Positions 38,821 through 48,128 of a stretch of DNA of 64,000 nt are shown here, piece after piece. This DNA is from Pseudomonas songnenensis (GTDB lineage Bacteria; Pseudomonadota; Gammaproteobacteria; Pseudomonadales; Pseudomonadaceae): the NCBI RefSeq assembly GCF_003696315.1, contig NZ_RFFN01000001.1:310001-374000 (forward strand), in the 5' to 3' direction. The stretch's first letter is position 1. Every line of letters starts with the position of its first letter. The translations under genes and the position numbers were made by a program. Under the pieces are notes generated by a model. That model saw only the letters and a program-made list of their open reading frames with translations, had not been told where the DNA came from and ran no database searches.

Positions 38821-39711
38821 TCAGCCGGCGCTTTTGCGCATCACGCGCCAGGCGTCCAGGCTGTACACCGCAAGCCCCGCCCAGATGCAGAAGAAGGCCA
38901 GCTGGCGGTCGACCGGGAACGGCTCGCCGAACAGCTGGACGGCGAGGATCAGCAGCAGCGTCGGCGTCAGGTACTGCAGAAAGCCCAGCGTCGAGTACGG
39001 CAGGTGGCGTGCGGCGGCATTGAAGCCGAGCAGCGGGATCAACGTCACGGGTCCGGCGGCCATCAGCCAGAGCGCATCGCTGCTGGTCCAGAACTCAGGT
39101 TCGGTGCTGGTGCCGCTGCTGAACCAGAACAGCCAGACCAGCGCTACCGGCAGCAACATCCAGGTTTCCACCACCAGCCCAGGCAGCGCGGCAACCGGTG
39201 CCAGCTTGCGCAGCAGCCCGTAGCTGCCGAAGCTCAGCGCCAGCACGATGGATATCCAAGGAAATTCGCCGAGCATCAGCAACTGCAGGCTGACACCGAC
39301 GGTAGCCATGGCCACGGCCAGCCACTGCAGCGGACGCAGCCGCTCGCGCAGCACGAGCATGCCGAGCAGCACGTTGACCAGCGGATTGATGTAGTAGCCA
39401 AGGCTCGCCTCGACCATCCGGTCGTGGTTCACCGCCCAGACGTAGATCAGCCAGTTGGCCGCGATCAGCACGCTGGAGATGCCGAGCACGCCGAGGCGAC
39501 GTGGATGCGCCAGCAGTTCGCGCCACCAGCCCGGATGACGCCAGACCAGCAGCACCAGCGAGCCGAACACGGCCGACCAGATCACCCGCTGGGTGACGAT
39601 CTCGAGCGCGCCGTATTGTTCGAGTGCCTTGAAGTAGAGCGGGAACATGCCCCAGATGCTGAAGGTGGCCAGCCCCAGCAGATAACCCTTGCGCAGATTG
39701 GCGGTAGCCAT
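38821..39711 (-). CDS. rarD: RarD-type EamA transporter
   Basis: A 296-residue inner-membrane protein with about ten hydrophobic segments. Family features of RarD are the opening KGYLLGLATFSIWGMFPLYFKAL and NWLIYVWAVNHDRMVEASLGYYINPL (each shortened here). Drug/metabolite superfamily; physiological substrate not established. It is convergent with the GcvR-like gene, 16 bases apart. Confidence 0.88.
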   Translation of the reverse strand: MATANLRKGYLLGLATFSIWGMFPLYFKALEQYGALEIVTQRVIWSAVFGSLVLLVWRHPGWWRELLAHPRRLGVLGISSVLIAANWLIYVWAVNHDRMVEASLGYYINPLVNVLLGMLVLRERLRPLQWLAVAMATVGVSLQLLMLGEFPWISIVLALSFGSYGLLRKLAPVAALPGLVVETWMLLPVALVWLFWFSSGTSTEPEFWTSSDALWLMAAGPVTLIPLLGFNAAARHLPYSTLGFLQYLTPTLLLILAVQLFGEPFPVDRQLAFFCIWAGLAVYSLDAWRVMRKSAG

Positions 39712-39915
39712 GACGTCCTTCGACGAGCAGCGGAGAGCCGGCCATTTTGCGCCTTTGGCCAGAGGAGAGAAAGGTTAGTCAGCTAACAGAGCGGGGCCGC
39801 GCGACGGGCTGCCCGATTGGTCAGAAATGGGGGAACGCCAGGCGGCTTGTACTCGTCTCATCTGCATCGCTAATCGAAACGGCAGCGCGCGGATCGGCGC
39901 ATGCGGAGGGTGGCA

Positions 39916-40683
39916 ATGCGCTTGCAGAATCAGGTGGCTCTGGTCACCGGCAGCACCCAGGGCATCGGCCGCGGCATTGCCGTGCGCCTGGCTGAAGAGG
40001 GCGCCGACATTGTCATCAACGGCCGCGAGAACGACGAACAGGCCCGCGAGAGCCTCGAGCAGGTCCGCGCCCTGGGCCGGAGGGTGTGCTTCATCGCCGC
40101 CGATGTCGGTGACGTCGAGCAGTGCCACCGGCTGGTGCGCGAGAGCATCGCGCAGATGGGGCAGCTGGACATCCTGGTCAACAATGCCGGTGTGCAGCGG
40201 CACGCGGCGTTTCTCGACGCGCAGGCGGATGATTACGATCAGGTGCTGAACGTCAACCTGCGTGGGCCGTTCTTTCTTGCCCAGGCCTTCGCCCGCCATT
40301 TACGCGAGCAGGGCCGTGGCGGGCGCATCATCAACAACAGCTCGGTGCACGAAGAGCTGCCGCATCCCAACTTCACCGCCTACTGCGCGAGCAAGGGCGG
40401 ACTGAAGATGCTGATGCGCAACATCGCCATCGAGCTTGCGCCACTCGGCATCACGGTGAACAACGTGGCGCCCGGCGCGGTGGAAACGCCGATCAACCGC
40501 GAGCTGATGAACCAGCCGGAAAAGCTCGCCAGCCTGTTACAGAACATTCCCGCCGGCCGCCTCGGCCGCCCCCATGACGTCGCCGGCGTCGTCGCCTTTC
40601 TGGCCTCCCCGGATGCCGAATACATCACCGGGACGACCCTGGTAGTCGACGGCGGCCTGCTATGGAACTACAGCGAACAATGA
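39916..40683 (+). CDS. Short-chain dehydrogenase, glucose-1-dehydrogenase-like
   Basis: A 255-residue classical SDR: cofactor motif TGSTQGIG (about 10-17), NNAG (about 87-90), catalytic Ser in NNSS and YxxxK in YCASK (about 155-159), then GAVETPIN and a C-terminal GTTLVVDGGLLW. The pattern after YxxxK resembles glucose 1-dehydrogenase. Start ATG 39916 follows GGAGG. Its stop overlaps the trehalase start (ATGA), so the pair may turn trehalose to glucose and then gluconolactone; that is inference. Confidence 0.85.
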   Translation: MRLQNQVALVTGSTQGIGRGIAVRLAEEGADIVINGRENDEQARESLEQVRALGRRVCFIAADVGDVEQCHRLVRESIAQMGQLDILVNNAGVQRHAAFLDAQADDYDQVLNVNLRGPFFLAQAFARHLREQGRGGRIINNSSVHEELPHPNFTAYCASKGGLKMLMRNIAIELAPLGITVNNVAPGAVETPINRELMNQPEKLASLLQNIPAGRLGRPHDVAGVVAFLASPDAEYITGTTLVVDGGLLWNYSEQ

Positions 40684-42284
40684 CCGATACCACGCCGTGC
40701 CAGCCATTCGTTTACGACGTCAGCAGCATATCGCTGGCGGACACCCTCACCCCAGCCGAGCGCTATCAGGAGTTGTTTGTCGCCGTGCAGATGCAGCGCA
40801 TCTTTCCCGACAGCAAAACCTTCGTTGACTGCGCCCCGCTGCGGCATCCCGAAGCGATCCTGGCGGACTATCGCGGCCGTTGCGGCGAGCCGGGCTTCGA
40901 CCTCGCCGCGTTCGTACGCGAGCATTTCAGCCTGTATGAAATGCCGGTCAAGGAGTTCGTTGCCAACCCCGACGACAGCCTGGCCGAGCATATCGACCGG
41001 CTCTGGCCGATCCTCACCCGTCATCCGCAGGACCATCCCGAGCATTCCTCGCTGCTGCCGCTGCCGCACGATTACGTGGTGCCGGGCGGGCGCTTCACCG
41101 AGCTGTACTACTGGGATTCCTACTTCACCATGCTTGGCCTGGACGAGAGCGGGCATTGCGACCTGCTGCGGGCCATGGCGGACAACTTCGCCTACCTGAT
41201 CGACACCTATGGGCATGTGCCCAATGGCAACCGCACCTATTACCTGGGCCGTTCGCAGCCGCCGGTGTTCGCCCTGATGACCGAGCTGTTCGAGGAAAAC
41301 GGCGTGCACCGGGCCAGCGATTACCTGCCGCAGCTGCACAAGGAATATGCCTTCTGGATGGAGGGTGCCGATGCGCTGCGCCCCGGTGAGCGGCACCGGC
41401 GCTGCGTCTGCCTGGCCGACGGCGTGGTGCTCAACCGTTACTGGGACGAGCGCGACACGCCGCGCGAGGAGTCGTATCGAGAGGATGTGGAAACCGCGCG
41501 CTCCAGCTGCCGGCCGCGGCATGAGGTCTATCGCGACCTGCGCGCCGGCGCCGAGTCGGGCTGGGACTTCAGCTCGCGCTGGCTCGACGATGCCCACCGG
41601 CTGGCGACCATCCGCACCACCAGCATCCTGCCGATCGACCTCAACGCGCTGCTCTACAAGCTGGAGCGGCAGATCGCCGAGCTGTCTGCGGTGAAGAACC
41701 AGCACGCCTGTGCCGAAGCCTTCGCCCGCCACGCCGAAGCGCGCCTGGCGGCCATCGACCAGTACCTGTGGAATTCCCGCGCTGGCGCCTACTTCGACTA
41801 CGACTGGCAGCGCGGCCGGCAGCGCGACAATCTCACTGCCGCGACGCTGGCCCCGTTGTTCGTCGGCATGGCCAGCGCCGAGCAGGCTGCCGCCGTTGCC
41901 ATGACCGTACAGGCACGATTGCTGGCGCCGGGTGGCTTGGCCACGACGGAAATCGGTGGCAGTGGTGAGCAGTGGGACCGGCCCAACGGCTGGGCACCGC
42001 TGCAGTGGATCGGCATTCGCGGTCTGCAGCGCTACGGCCATGACGCACTGGCGCTGGAGATCGAAGAGCGCTGGCTGAACATCGTCAGTCATCTGTTCGA
42101 GCGCGAAAGCAAACTGGTGGAAAAGTACGTGCTGCGGCCCTGCACCGAGCACGCCGGCGGCGGCGAGTATCCGCTGCAGGACGGCTTCGGCTGGACCAAT
42201 GGCGTGACCCGCAAGCTGATGCAGGAAGACCCCAATCACGAGGCCAACCGCTGCCGCGCCGGGCACTGTCGGACGGCCACGTAG
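40680..42284 (+). CDS. treF: Cytoplasmic trehalase (GH37)
   Basis: A 534-residue GH37 trehalase. Both family signatures are present: PGGRFTELYYWDSY (about residues 137-150) and QWDRPNGWAP (about 435-444). The catalytic Asp is in ESGWDFSSRW. No signal peptide, so the intracellular form TreF rather than periplasmic TreA. It hydrolyses trehalose to two glucose molecules. It overlaps the preceding SDR gene by 4 bases. It ends with a His/Cys-bearing tail (RCRAGHC) of no known meaning. Confidence 0.92.
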   Translation: MTDTTPCQPFVYDVSSISLADTLTPAERYQELFVAVQMQRIFPDSKTFVDCAPLRHPEAILADYRGRCGEPGFDLAAFVREHFSLYEMPVKEFVANPDDSLAEHIDRLWPILTRHPQDHPEHSSLLPLPHDYVVPGGRFTELYYWDSYFTMLGLDESGHCDLLRAMADNFAYLIDTYGHVPNGNRTYYLGRSQPPVFALMTELFEENGVHRASDYLPQLHKEYAFWMEGADALRPGERHRRCVCLADGVVLNRYWDERDTPREESYREDVETARSSCRPRHEVYRDLRAGAESGWDFSSRWLDDAHRLATIRTTSILPIDLNALLYKLERQIAELSAVKNQHACAEAFARHAEARLAAIDQYLWNSRAGAYFDYDWQRGRQRDNLTAATLAPLFVGMASAEQAAAVAMTVQARLLAPGGLATTEIGGSGEQWDRPNGWAPLQWIGIRGLQRYGHDALALEIEERWLNIVSHLFERESKLVEKYVLRPCTEHAGGGEYPLQDGFGWTNGVTRKLMQEDPNHEANRCRAGHCRTAT

Positions 42285-42339
42285 CTGAGCAACGCGCACA
42301 GGTGGGGCTGTATTTCCCTACAAATGCAATGGATCAATA

Positions 42340-42353
42340 GTTATCGTACAACT
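42340..42353. promoter_or_regulatory. Candidate operator (site 1)
   Basis: GTTATCGTACAACT, 47 bases before the FadR-type gene. Its exact reverse complement occurs at 59266-59279 before kdgD. This suggests autoregulation and control of the aldarate operons. Confidence 0.6.
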
Positions 42354-42400
42354 GCTGGGCTATGATGACGGTTGCCTCCGCTTCTCAGAGATCGCCGTCC

Positions 42401-43153
42401 ATGGATAACCAGAGCGCCCAGCCCCGCGCCCGTCGCAAACACCGCAGCCTTGCCCAGGAACTGGTCGCCGAGCTTTCGCAACAGATCCGCGACGGCCTGA
42501 TCAAGCGTGGCGACAAGCTGCCGACCGAGTCCGCCATCATGCAGGCCCAGGGCGTCAGCCGTACGGTAGTCCGCGAGGCGATCTCCCGTCTGCAGGCCTC
42601 CGGGCTGGTGGAAACGCGGCACGGTATCGGCACCTTCGTGCTGGATACGCCAAGCACCACCGGGCTGCGCATCGACCCGGCGACCATCGGCACGTTGCGC
42701 GATCTGCTGGCGATCCTCGAGCTGCGCATCAGCCTGGAAGTCGAATCGGCCGGGCTGGCCGCGCAGCGTCGCACGCCCGAGCAGCTGGCGGCGATGCGCG
42801 CCTTCCTCGATCAGTTGAATCAGAGCGCGGCGCATTCCAGCGACGCGGTGGCGTCGGACTTCCAGTTCCATCTGCAGATCGCCGAGGCCACTGGCAACCG
42901 CTACTTCACCGACATCATGAGCCACCTCGGCACTACGCTGATCCCGCGCAGCCGGGTCAACTCCGCGCGCCTGGCCCATGACGACCAGCAGCATTATCAG
43001 GCCCGCCTGGGCCGCGAGCACGAGCAGATCTACGAGGCCATCGCCCGACAGGATCCGGAGTCGGCGCGCGCTGCCATGCGTCTGCACCTGACCAACAGCC
43101 GCGAGCGGCTGCGTCAGGCCCATGAGGAGGCGGAGGCGAGCAAGGTCGGCTGA
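42401..43153 (+). CDS. FadR-type GntR regulator (candidate aldarate/uronate repressor)
   Basis: A 250-residue GntR protein: winged helix with KRGDKLPTESAIMQAQGVSRTVVREAISRLQ (residues about 36-66, quoted in part), then an FCD ligand domain with metal-type Asp/His positions (FQFHLQIAEATGNRYF, and a His in HYQARLGREHEQIYEAI). FCD members bind sugar acids or other carboxylates. Site 1 lies just upstream and matching sites lie before the kdgD and gudD-tct operons, so it is the best candidate for their regulator. Start ATG 42401; an in-frame Met at 42362 is less likely. Confidence 0.85.
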   Translation: MDNQSAQPRARRKHRSLAQELVAELSQQIRDGLIKRGDKLPTESAIMQAQGVSRTVVREAISRLQASGLVETRHGIGTFVLDTPSTTGLRIDPATIGTLRDLLAILELRISLEVESAGLAAQRRTPEQLAAMRAFLDQLNQSAAHSSDAVASDFQFHLQIAEATGNRYFTDIMSHLGTTLIPRSRVNSARLAHDDQQHYQARLGREHEQIYEAIARQDPESARAAMRLHLTNSRERLRQAHEEAEASKVG

Positions 43154-43214
43154 CCCGCGCCTCGTCAGTCAGCCGCCGCTCCACGCCGTGCGGCGGGCTG
43201 GCGTTCGGCAAGGC

Positions 43215-44120
43215 CTAGCGGCGATACGCCAGCAGCACGATACCGCCGACCACGATCAGGCCGCCGACCACCTGCATCGCCCCGAGCACCTGACCGAGGA
43301 TCAGCCAGCCCAGCAGCATGCCGGCCACCGGCTCCATGTTCATCACCGGCGCATTGCGCGCGATGTTCAGCCGCGGCATGCAGATGAACAGGGTCGAGAA
43401 GGCCGCGCCGTAGAGCAGCACCAGGCAGGCGAGGGCGATCCAGCCGACGGTGGCGGTGGGCAGGCCCAGACCGCCCGGAATCAGGTCGCTGGCGCCGAGC
43501 AGCGCGGAGGCAGCGAACACCACGATCAGCGTCAGCATGCTGCGCACCGAACCGGCCATGCTCGACAGCTTGTGCTCGGTGACCCACAGCGCCACCGCAA
43601 ATACCGCGGCGGCAGTCAGGCTGAACAGGATCCCCGCGGTCCACTGGCCATCCGGCGCCGCGCTGCTGAACAGGCGTCCTGGCACATCCAGTACCAGTAC
43701 CAGGCCGAACAGGATCAGGCCCATGATCGCCAGCGCCTGGCGGGTCGGCCGCGGCCCGCCGAGCACCCAGGTGAGCAGCGCCAGCAGAATCGGCGACAGG
43801 TTCACCACCAGCAGCGCCAGCGCCACCGGAATGCGCGCCACCGCCGAATAGATGCAGAAGCTCTGCACCGCGATCAGCAGGCCGAGCAGGATCTGCCAGC
43901 GCCAGGTGGCCGGGCTCAGGCGCAGCGATTCACGACGCCAGAACACCAGCGCAGCCAGCGCCAGCAGCGTCACCCCGGCGCGGCAGAGCATGGCCAGTAG
44001 CAGGCCGGTGCCATGGTCGAAGGCGATCCGCGCGGCGATATGGTTGGCGGCGAATGAACAGGCCAGAGTGGCCAGGATCAGCACGGCGATATGGCGGGGA
44101 AATGGCGCAGCAGTTTGCAT
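43215..44120 (-). CDS. EamA-family DMT transporter
   Basis: A 301-residue protein with about ten hydrophobic helices in two EamA halves; the opening has AVLILATLACSFAANHIAAR, and NMEPVAGMLLGWLILGQ is the typical second-half motif. It is convergent with the FadR-type gene. Substrate unknown; location near uronate genes may be incidental. Confidence 0.85.
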   Translation of the reverse strand: MQTAAPFPRHIAVLILATLACSFAANHIAARIAFDHGTGLLLAMLCRAGVTLLALAALVFWRRESLRLSPATWRWQILLGLLIAVQSFCIYSAVARIPVALALLVVNLSPILLALLTWVLGGPRPTRQALAIMGLILFGLVLVLDVPGRLFSSAAPDGQWTAGILFSLTAAAVFAVALWVTEHKLSSMAGSVRSMLTLIVVFAASALLGASDLIPGGLGLPTATVGWIALACLVLLYGAAFSTLFICMPRLNIARNAPVMNMEPVAGMLLGWLILGQVLGAMQVVGGLIVVGGIVLLAYRR

Positions 44121-44238
44121 GGATAAACCAGTCCTCTGAGACCCTGTACAGAATGCGTTGCGTTCGGTTACCGGCTCATCTCGGTAAGTGGCGGCCAGTG
44201 CATGCCTGGTCCGCGAATTCGTCTGGCGGCAAAGTAAA

Positions 44239-44260
44239 ACGCCGCCCGGGTGGGCGGCGT
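44239..44260 (-). terminator. Terminator of the udh-TRAP operon
   Basis: Stem ACGCCGCCC / GGGCGGCGT, loop GGGT; read leftward it ends in TTTTAC. It lies 24 bases past the dctM stop. Confidence 0.78.
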
Positions 44261-44283
44261 CCTCGTTCCCTGTCGGCCTGTTT

Positions 44284-45564
44284 TCAGAGCACTACACTCG
44301 GCAGCCACAGCGAAATCATCGGGATATAGGTCACCGCCATCAGCACCGCGAACAGCGCGGCGTAGAACGGCAGCAGGGCCTTCACGGTGTTTTCGATGGT
44401 GACCTTGCCGATGGCAGCACCGACGAAGAGTACCGCACCGACCGGCGGGGTGATCAGCCCGATCCCCAGATTGACCAGCATGATCATGCCGAAGTGCACC
44501 GGGTCGACGCCGAAGGAAACGACTACCGGCAGCAGGATCGGCGTGAGGATCAGGATCAGCGGCGCCATGTCCATCAGCGTGCCCAGCACCAGCAGCATGA
44601 AGTTGATGCACATGAGGATCACATAGCGGTTGTCCGACAGTGCCAGGAACGCGGTGGTGATCTTCGACGGGATCTGCATCAGGGTCATGATGTAGCCGAA
44701 GCTCGCGGCGAAGGCGATCAGGATCATCACGATCGACAGGGTGCGCACCGTGCGGTGCAGCATCCGCGGCAGTTCGCGCCACTTGTAGTCGCGGTAGATG
44801 AACATGGTCACGAAGAACGCCCAGACCACGGCGACCGCGGCCGACTCGGTGGCGGTGAACACGCCGGAGAGAATGCCGCCGAGGATGATGACCATGGTCA
44901 TCAGGCCCCAGAGCGCCTCGACGCAGATCTTCAGCGCCTGGCGCAGCGGTACCACCTCGCCCTTCGGGTAGTTGCGCTTGCGGGCGAACAGCAGGCACAG
45001 GGTCGCCATGGTGGCGCTGAGCAGCAGCCCCGGGCCGATGCCGGCGACGAACAGCGCGGCGATCGACACCGTGCCGCCGGCGGCCAGCGAATAGATCACC
45101 GAGTTGTGGCTGGGCGGGGTCAGCAGCGCCTGCACCGAGCCGGAAATGGTCACCGCGGTGGAGAACTCCCGCGGGTAGCCCTTCTTTTCCATTTCGGGGA
45201 TCAGCACCGAACCTACCGAGGCGGTGTCCGCCAGGGATGAGCCTGAAATGGCGCCGAAAAAGGTCGAGGCGGTGATGTTGACCAGTGACAGGCCACCGCG
45301 GACGAAGCCGACCAGCACTCCGGCGAAGGCGACCAGGCGCCGGGCCATGCCGCCTTCGGCCATGATCGCGCCGGCCAGGACGAAGAAGGGGATGGCCAGC
45401 AGGGAGAATTTGTTCACGCCACCGGCGATCTGGATCATCACGGCGTGCAGGGGAATGTCGATCCACCAGGCACCGACCAGGGTGGCCAGCCCGAGGGAAT
45501 AGGCCACCGGAACGCGTAGCAGAATGAGGACGATGAAGCTGCCCAACAGGACGACGGCATCCAT
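44284..45564 (-). CDS. dctM: TRAP transporter large permease (DctM)
   Basis: A 426-residue DctM subunit with about 12 hydrophobic helices. Motifs include LRVPVAYSLGLATLVG, the SGSSLADTASVGSVLIPEM segment and TPPSHNSVIYSLAAGG. Start ATG 45564 follows AAGGAG and overlaps the dctQ stop by one base. It moves the solute captured by DctP with sodium. Operon context (uronate dehydrogenase, lactonase) suggests hexuronates as cargo. Confidence 0.93.
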   Translation of the reverse strand: MDAVVLLGSFIVLILLRVPVAYSLGLATLVGAWWIDIPLHAVMIQIAGGVNKFSLLAIPFFVLAGAIMAEGGMARRLVAFAGVLVGFVRGGLSLVNITASTFFGAISGSSLADTASVGSVLIPEMEKKGYPREFSTAVTISGSVQALLTPPSHNSVIYSLAAGGTVSIAALFVAGIGPGLLLSATMATLCLLFARKRNYPKGEVVPLRQALKICVEALWGLMTMVIILGGILSGVFTATESAAVAVVWAFFVTMFIYRDYKWRELPRMLHRTVRTLSIVMILIAFAASFGYIMTLMQIPSKITTAFLALSDNRYVILMCINFMLLVLGTLMDMAPLILILTPILLPVVVSFGVDPVHFGMIMLVNLGIGLITPPVGAVLFVGAAIGKVTIENTVKALLPFYAALFAVLMAVTYIPMISLWLPSVVL

Positions 45565-46091
45565 TACACGGACTCCTTGGACTCTTCGCGGGCTTCGTAA
45601 TCGACGACCCGGCGCTTGCTCTGGTCGCCGTACAGCAGTTGCTCGATGACGAACAGCAGGGTGATGAAGCCGCCCAGGGGGATCGGCGCATAGCTGATGC
45701 CCACGCGCATCCAGGTCAGGGTGCTGAGGTACTGGTTCCAGGTGGCGACGCACAGCTTGTAGCCCCAGATCAGCATGAACAGGCTGATGGCGGCCATCGC
45801 CAGGCGTACGAACAGGGTGAGAAACGGCTGAGCCATGGGCGGCAGGCGGTCGCTGAGCACCTGTACGGCCATGTGAGCACCGGCGCGGTAGCTGGCGGCG
45901 GCACCGACAAAGGTGAACAGCACCATCAGCAGGATGGCGATGGGCTCGGGCCAGCCGAGGCCCTGGCCCAGGGCGTAGCGGCTGAACACGCCCCAGGGAA
46001 TGATCGTCGCCATGATCACGATCGCCGTGGCGGCGACGATCACACAGGCACGGTAGATGGCGTCGTTGACGCCCAGAACCAGGTTTTTCAT
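45564..46091 (-). CDS. dctQ: TRAP transporter small permease (DctQ)
   Basis: A 175-residue four-helix membrane subunit (helices about 14-34, 48-67, 84-105, 128-150) with the DctQ pattern GLGWPEPIAILLMVLFTFVGA and RAGAHMAVQVL. ATG 46091 follows GGAG; it joins directly to dctM. It bridges DctP and DctM in the inner membrane. Confidence 0.9.
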   Translation of the reverse strand: MKNLVLGVNDAIYRACVIVAATAIVIMATIIPWGVFSRYALGQGLGWPEPIAILLMVLFTFVGAAASYRAGAHMAVQVLSDRLPPMAQPFLTLFVRLAMAAISLFMLIWGYKLCVATWNQYLSTLTWMRVGISYAPIPLGGFITLLFVIEQLLYGDQSKRRVVDYEAREESKESV

Positions 46092-46149
46092 GAGACTCCA
46101 CCGGTGGCATCGCGGCGGCACGGGCCGCCGCGATGCGCTTGCACGAGGG

Positions 46150-47121
46150 TTACTGAACGGCTTCGATGCGCTTGATCAGCTCGGCGAACTGCGCGCCGTA
46201 CTTCTCGCGGACCGGGGCGGTGGCGTCGTAGAAAGGTTTGGTGTCGACCTCGATGAACTCGACACCCTCGGCCTTGAGCTTCTCGTTGCTGGCGGTTTCC
46301 TTGGCTACCCAGAGATCGCGCTCCTCCAGCTGGGCTTCCTTGGCCAGTTTCTTCACCGTCTCCTGCTGCTCGGGGCTGAGCTTGTTCCAGGTGTCCTTGG
46401 ACATCAGCAGCGGCTCGGGGAGGATCAGGTGGTGGGTCTGGGTGTAGTGCTTGGCGACGCGGAAGTGGTTGTGTTCGAGCAGGGTCGGCGAGTTGTTCTC
46501 GGCGCCGTCGATCACACCGCTCTGCAGCGCACTGAAGATTTCGCCGGTGTCCATGGCGATGCCGTTGGCACCCATGGCGTTGAGCGTGTCGATGAACAGC
46601 GGGTTGCCGATCACACGGATCTTCATGCCCTTGAGGTCTTCGATGCGGCGGATCGGTTTCTTGGTGTACAGGCTGCGGCTGCCGGCTTCCATCCAGGCCA
46701 GACCGACCATGTTGAAGTCCGAGTTGGTGATGGCGTCGAGGATTTCCTGACCGATCTCACCGTCGACCACCTTGCGCATGTGGTCGATGTCGCGGAACAC
46801 GAAGGGCATGTTGAAGACGTTGGTGGCCGGCACCACCGGGCCCACCGAGCCGAGGCTGACGCGGGTCAGCTGCACGGCGCCGATCTGGGTCTGCTCGATC
46901 ACTTCCTTTTCGGAACCGAGTACGCCACCGGCGAACATGCGCGATTTGATCTCGCCGTTGGTGGCGGCTTCCAGCTTCTTGCCGAGGTTTTCCATGGCGA
47001 CCACGGTCGGGTAACCGGCCGGGTGAATCTCGGCGATCTTCAGTGTCATGGCGTGGGCCAGACCGCTGATGCAGAAGGCGAAGGGAAGGGCGGTAACGAG
47101 CAACTTGCGTTTGAGGTTCAT
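46150..47121 (-). CDS. dctP: TRAP solute-binding protein (DctP)
   Basis: A 323-residue periplasmic protein with signal peptide (LLVTALPFAFCISGLAHA). Features of the DctP family include the binding-pocket Arg segment LKGMKIRVIGNPLFI (about 155-170) and FSALQSGVIDGAENN. Start ATG 47121 follows GGAGAG. Likely ligand, from the neighbours, is galacturonate or glucuronate; similar proteins are known to bind hexuronates. Confidence 0.92.
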   Translation of the reverse strand: MNLKRKLLVTALPFAFCISGLAHAMTLKIAEIHPAGYPTVVAMENLGKKLEAATNGEIKSRMFAGGVLGSEKEVIEQTQIGAVQLTRVSLGSVGPVVPATNVFNMPFVFRDIDHMRKVVDGEIGQEILDAITNSDFNMVGLAWMEAGSRSLYTKKPIRRIEDLKGMKIRVIGNPLFIDTLNAMGANGIAMDTGEIFSALQSGVIDGAENNSPTLLEHNHFRVAKHYTQTHHLILPEPLLMSKDTWNKLSPEQQETVKKLAKEAQLEERDLWVAKETASNEKLKAEGVEFIEVDTKPFYDATAPVREKYGAQFAELIKRIEAVQ

Positions 47122-47198
47122 GACACTCTCCATCTTGTTTTTGTTGGTGTGCAGCGTTGCGAGAAGCGAGGTCGGGCAAGCGGCCCTTCCCTGGTTTT

Positions 47199-48089
47199 TC
47201 AGTTGAAAGCGGGTTCCTCCAGCCCGGTAACACCGGGGTTCAGGGCAAAGACGCCACCGGCCAGCGGCTGGTCGCTGAGATCGCCGCCGGGGCGGATCGA
47301 GGTGACGAACAGGGTGTCCAGACGCGCGCCGCCGAAGGCGCACATGGTCGGTTTCTTCACCGGCACGGCAAGCGAGCGGTCCAAGCGGCCATCGGGCGTG
47401 AAACGGTGGATCAGTCCGGCATCGTTGCCGCAGATCCAGTAGCAGCCGTCGGCATCGACCGCGGCGCCGTCCGGTCGCCCGGGGTAGTCGAGCATGTCGA
47501 CGAACAGGCGTCGGCCAGTCGGCGTGCCGCTGTCGGGGTCGTAATCGAAGGCCCAGATCTTCTGCACGCCGGGGTGCGAATCGGACAGGTACATGGTTTG
47601 CCCGTCCGGGCTGAAGGCCAGGCCGTTGGGCACGATAAAGCCGTCCAGCTGCGGCACCAGCGGCTCGCGCGCGGCCAAGTCATCGAGCCGGTACAGCGCG
47701 CCGACCGGATGCCCGGCGGCCATGTCCAGCGCCATGCTGCCGGCCCAGAAACGGCCCTGGCGATCGCAGCGGCCATCGTTCATGCGCATGTCCATCAGCT
47801 GGTGCTCGATGATCGCCAGCGCGCGGCTGTCGAGCCGGCCGTCCGGGCGCGTCTGCAGGGTGAAGAAGCCGCTCTCCATGCCGGCCACCCAGCCGTCGCC
47901 GTGGCGCGCGATGCAGGCCAGCATCTGCTCGCCCTGCCAGCGGGAAACCTGACCGTCGGCAGCGTTCCAGCGCAGCAGTTCGCGATTGGGGATGTCGACC
48001 CAGTACAGCGCCTGTTCGGCGGCGACCCAGACCGGGCTTTCGCCGGTGGCGCAGCGCAGGTCGGCGATGAGTTCAGCTTCACTGGCCAT
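47199..48089 (-). CDS. SMP-30/gluconolactonase-family aldarolactonase
   Basis: A 296-residue six-bladed propeller of the SMP-30/regucalcin family. Visible are the metal-site Glu in TGESPVW (about 14-20), NDGRCDRQGRFWAG (about 103-116) with Asn and Asp, and SPDGQTMYLSDSH. It directly follows udh, so its role is probably to open the 1,5-lactone of galactarate or glucarate made by uronate dehydrogenase. Precise lactone not fixed by sequence. Confidence 0.85.
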   Translation of the reverse strand: MASEAELIADLRCATGESPVWVAAEQALYWVDIPNRELLRWNAADGQVSRWQGEQMLACIARHGDGWVAGMESGFFTLQTRPDGRLDSRALAIIEHQLMDMRMNDGRCDRQGRFWAGSMALDMAAGHPVGALYRLDDLAAREPLVPQLDGFIVPNGLAFSPDGQTMYLSDSHPGVQKIWAFDYDPDSGTPTGRRLFVDMLDYPGRPDGAAVDADGCYWICGNDAGLIHRFTPDGRLDRSLAVPVKKPTMCAFGGARLDTLFVTSIRPGGDLSDQPLAGGVFALNPGVTGLEEPAFN

Positions 48090-48128
48090 TGCGTTTCTCT
48101 TGTTGTTGTACGCGGGCGAAGGGGGCGA

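Noticed and set aside
40662-40700. Possible frameshift between the SDR and trehalase genes
   Set aside because: Both proteins are full length with intact ends; the frame change is an ordinary ATGA stop-start overlap.
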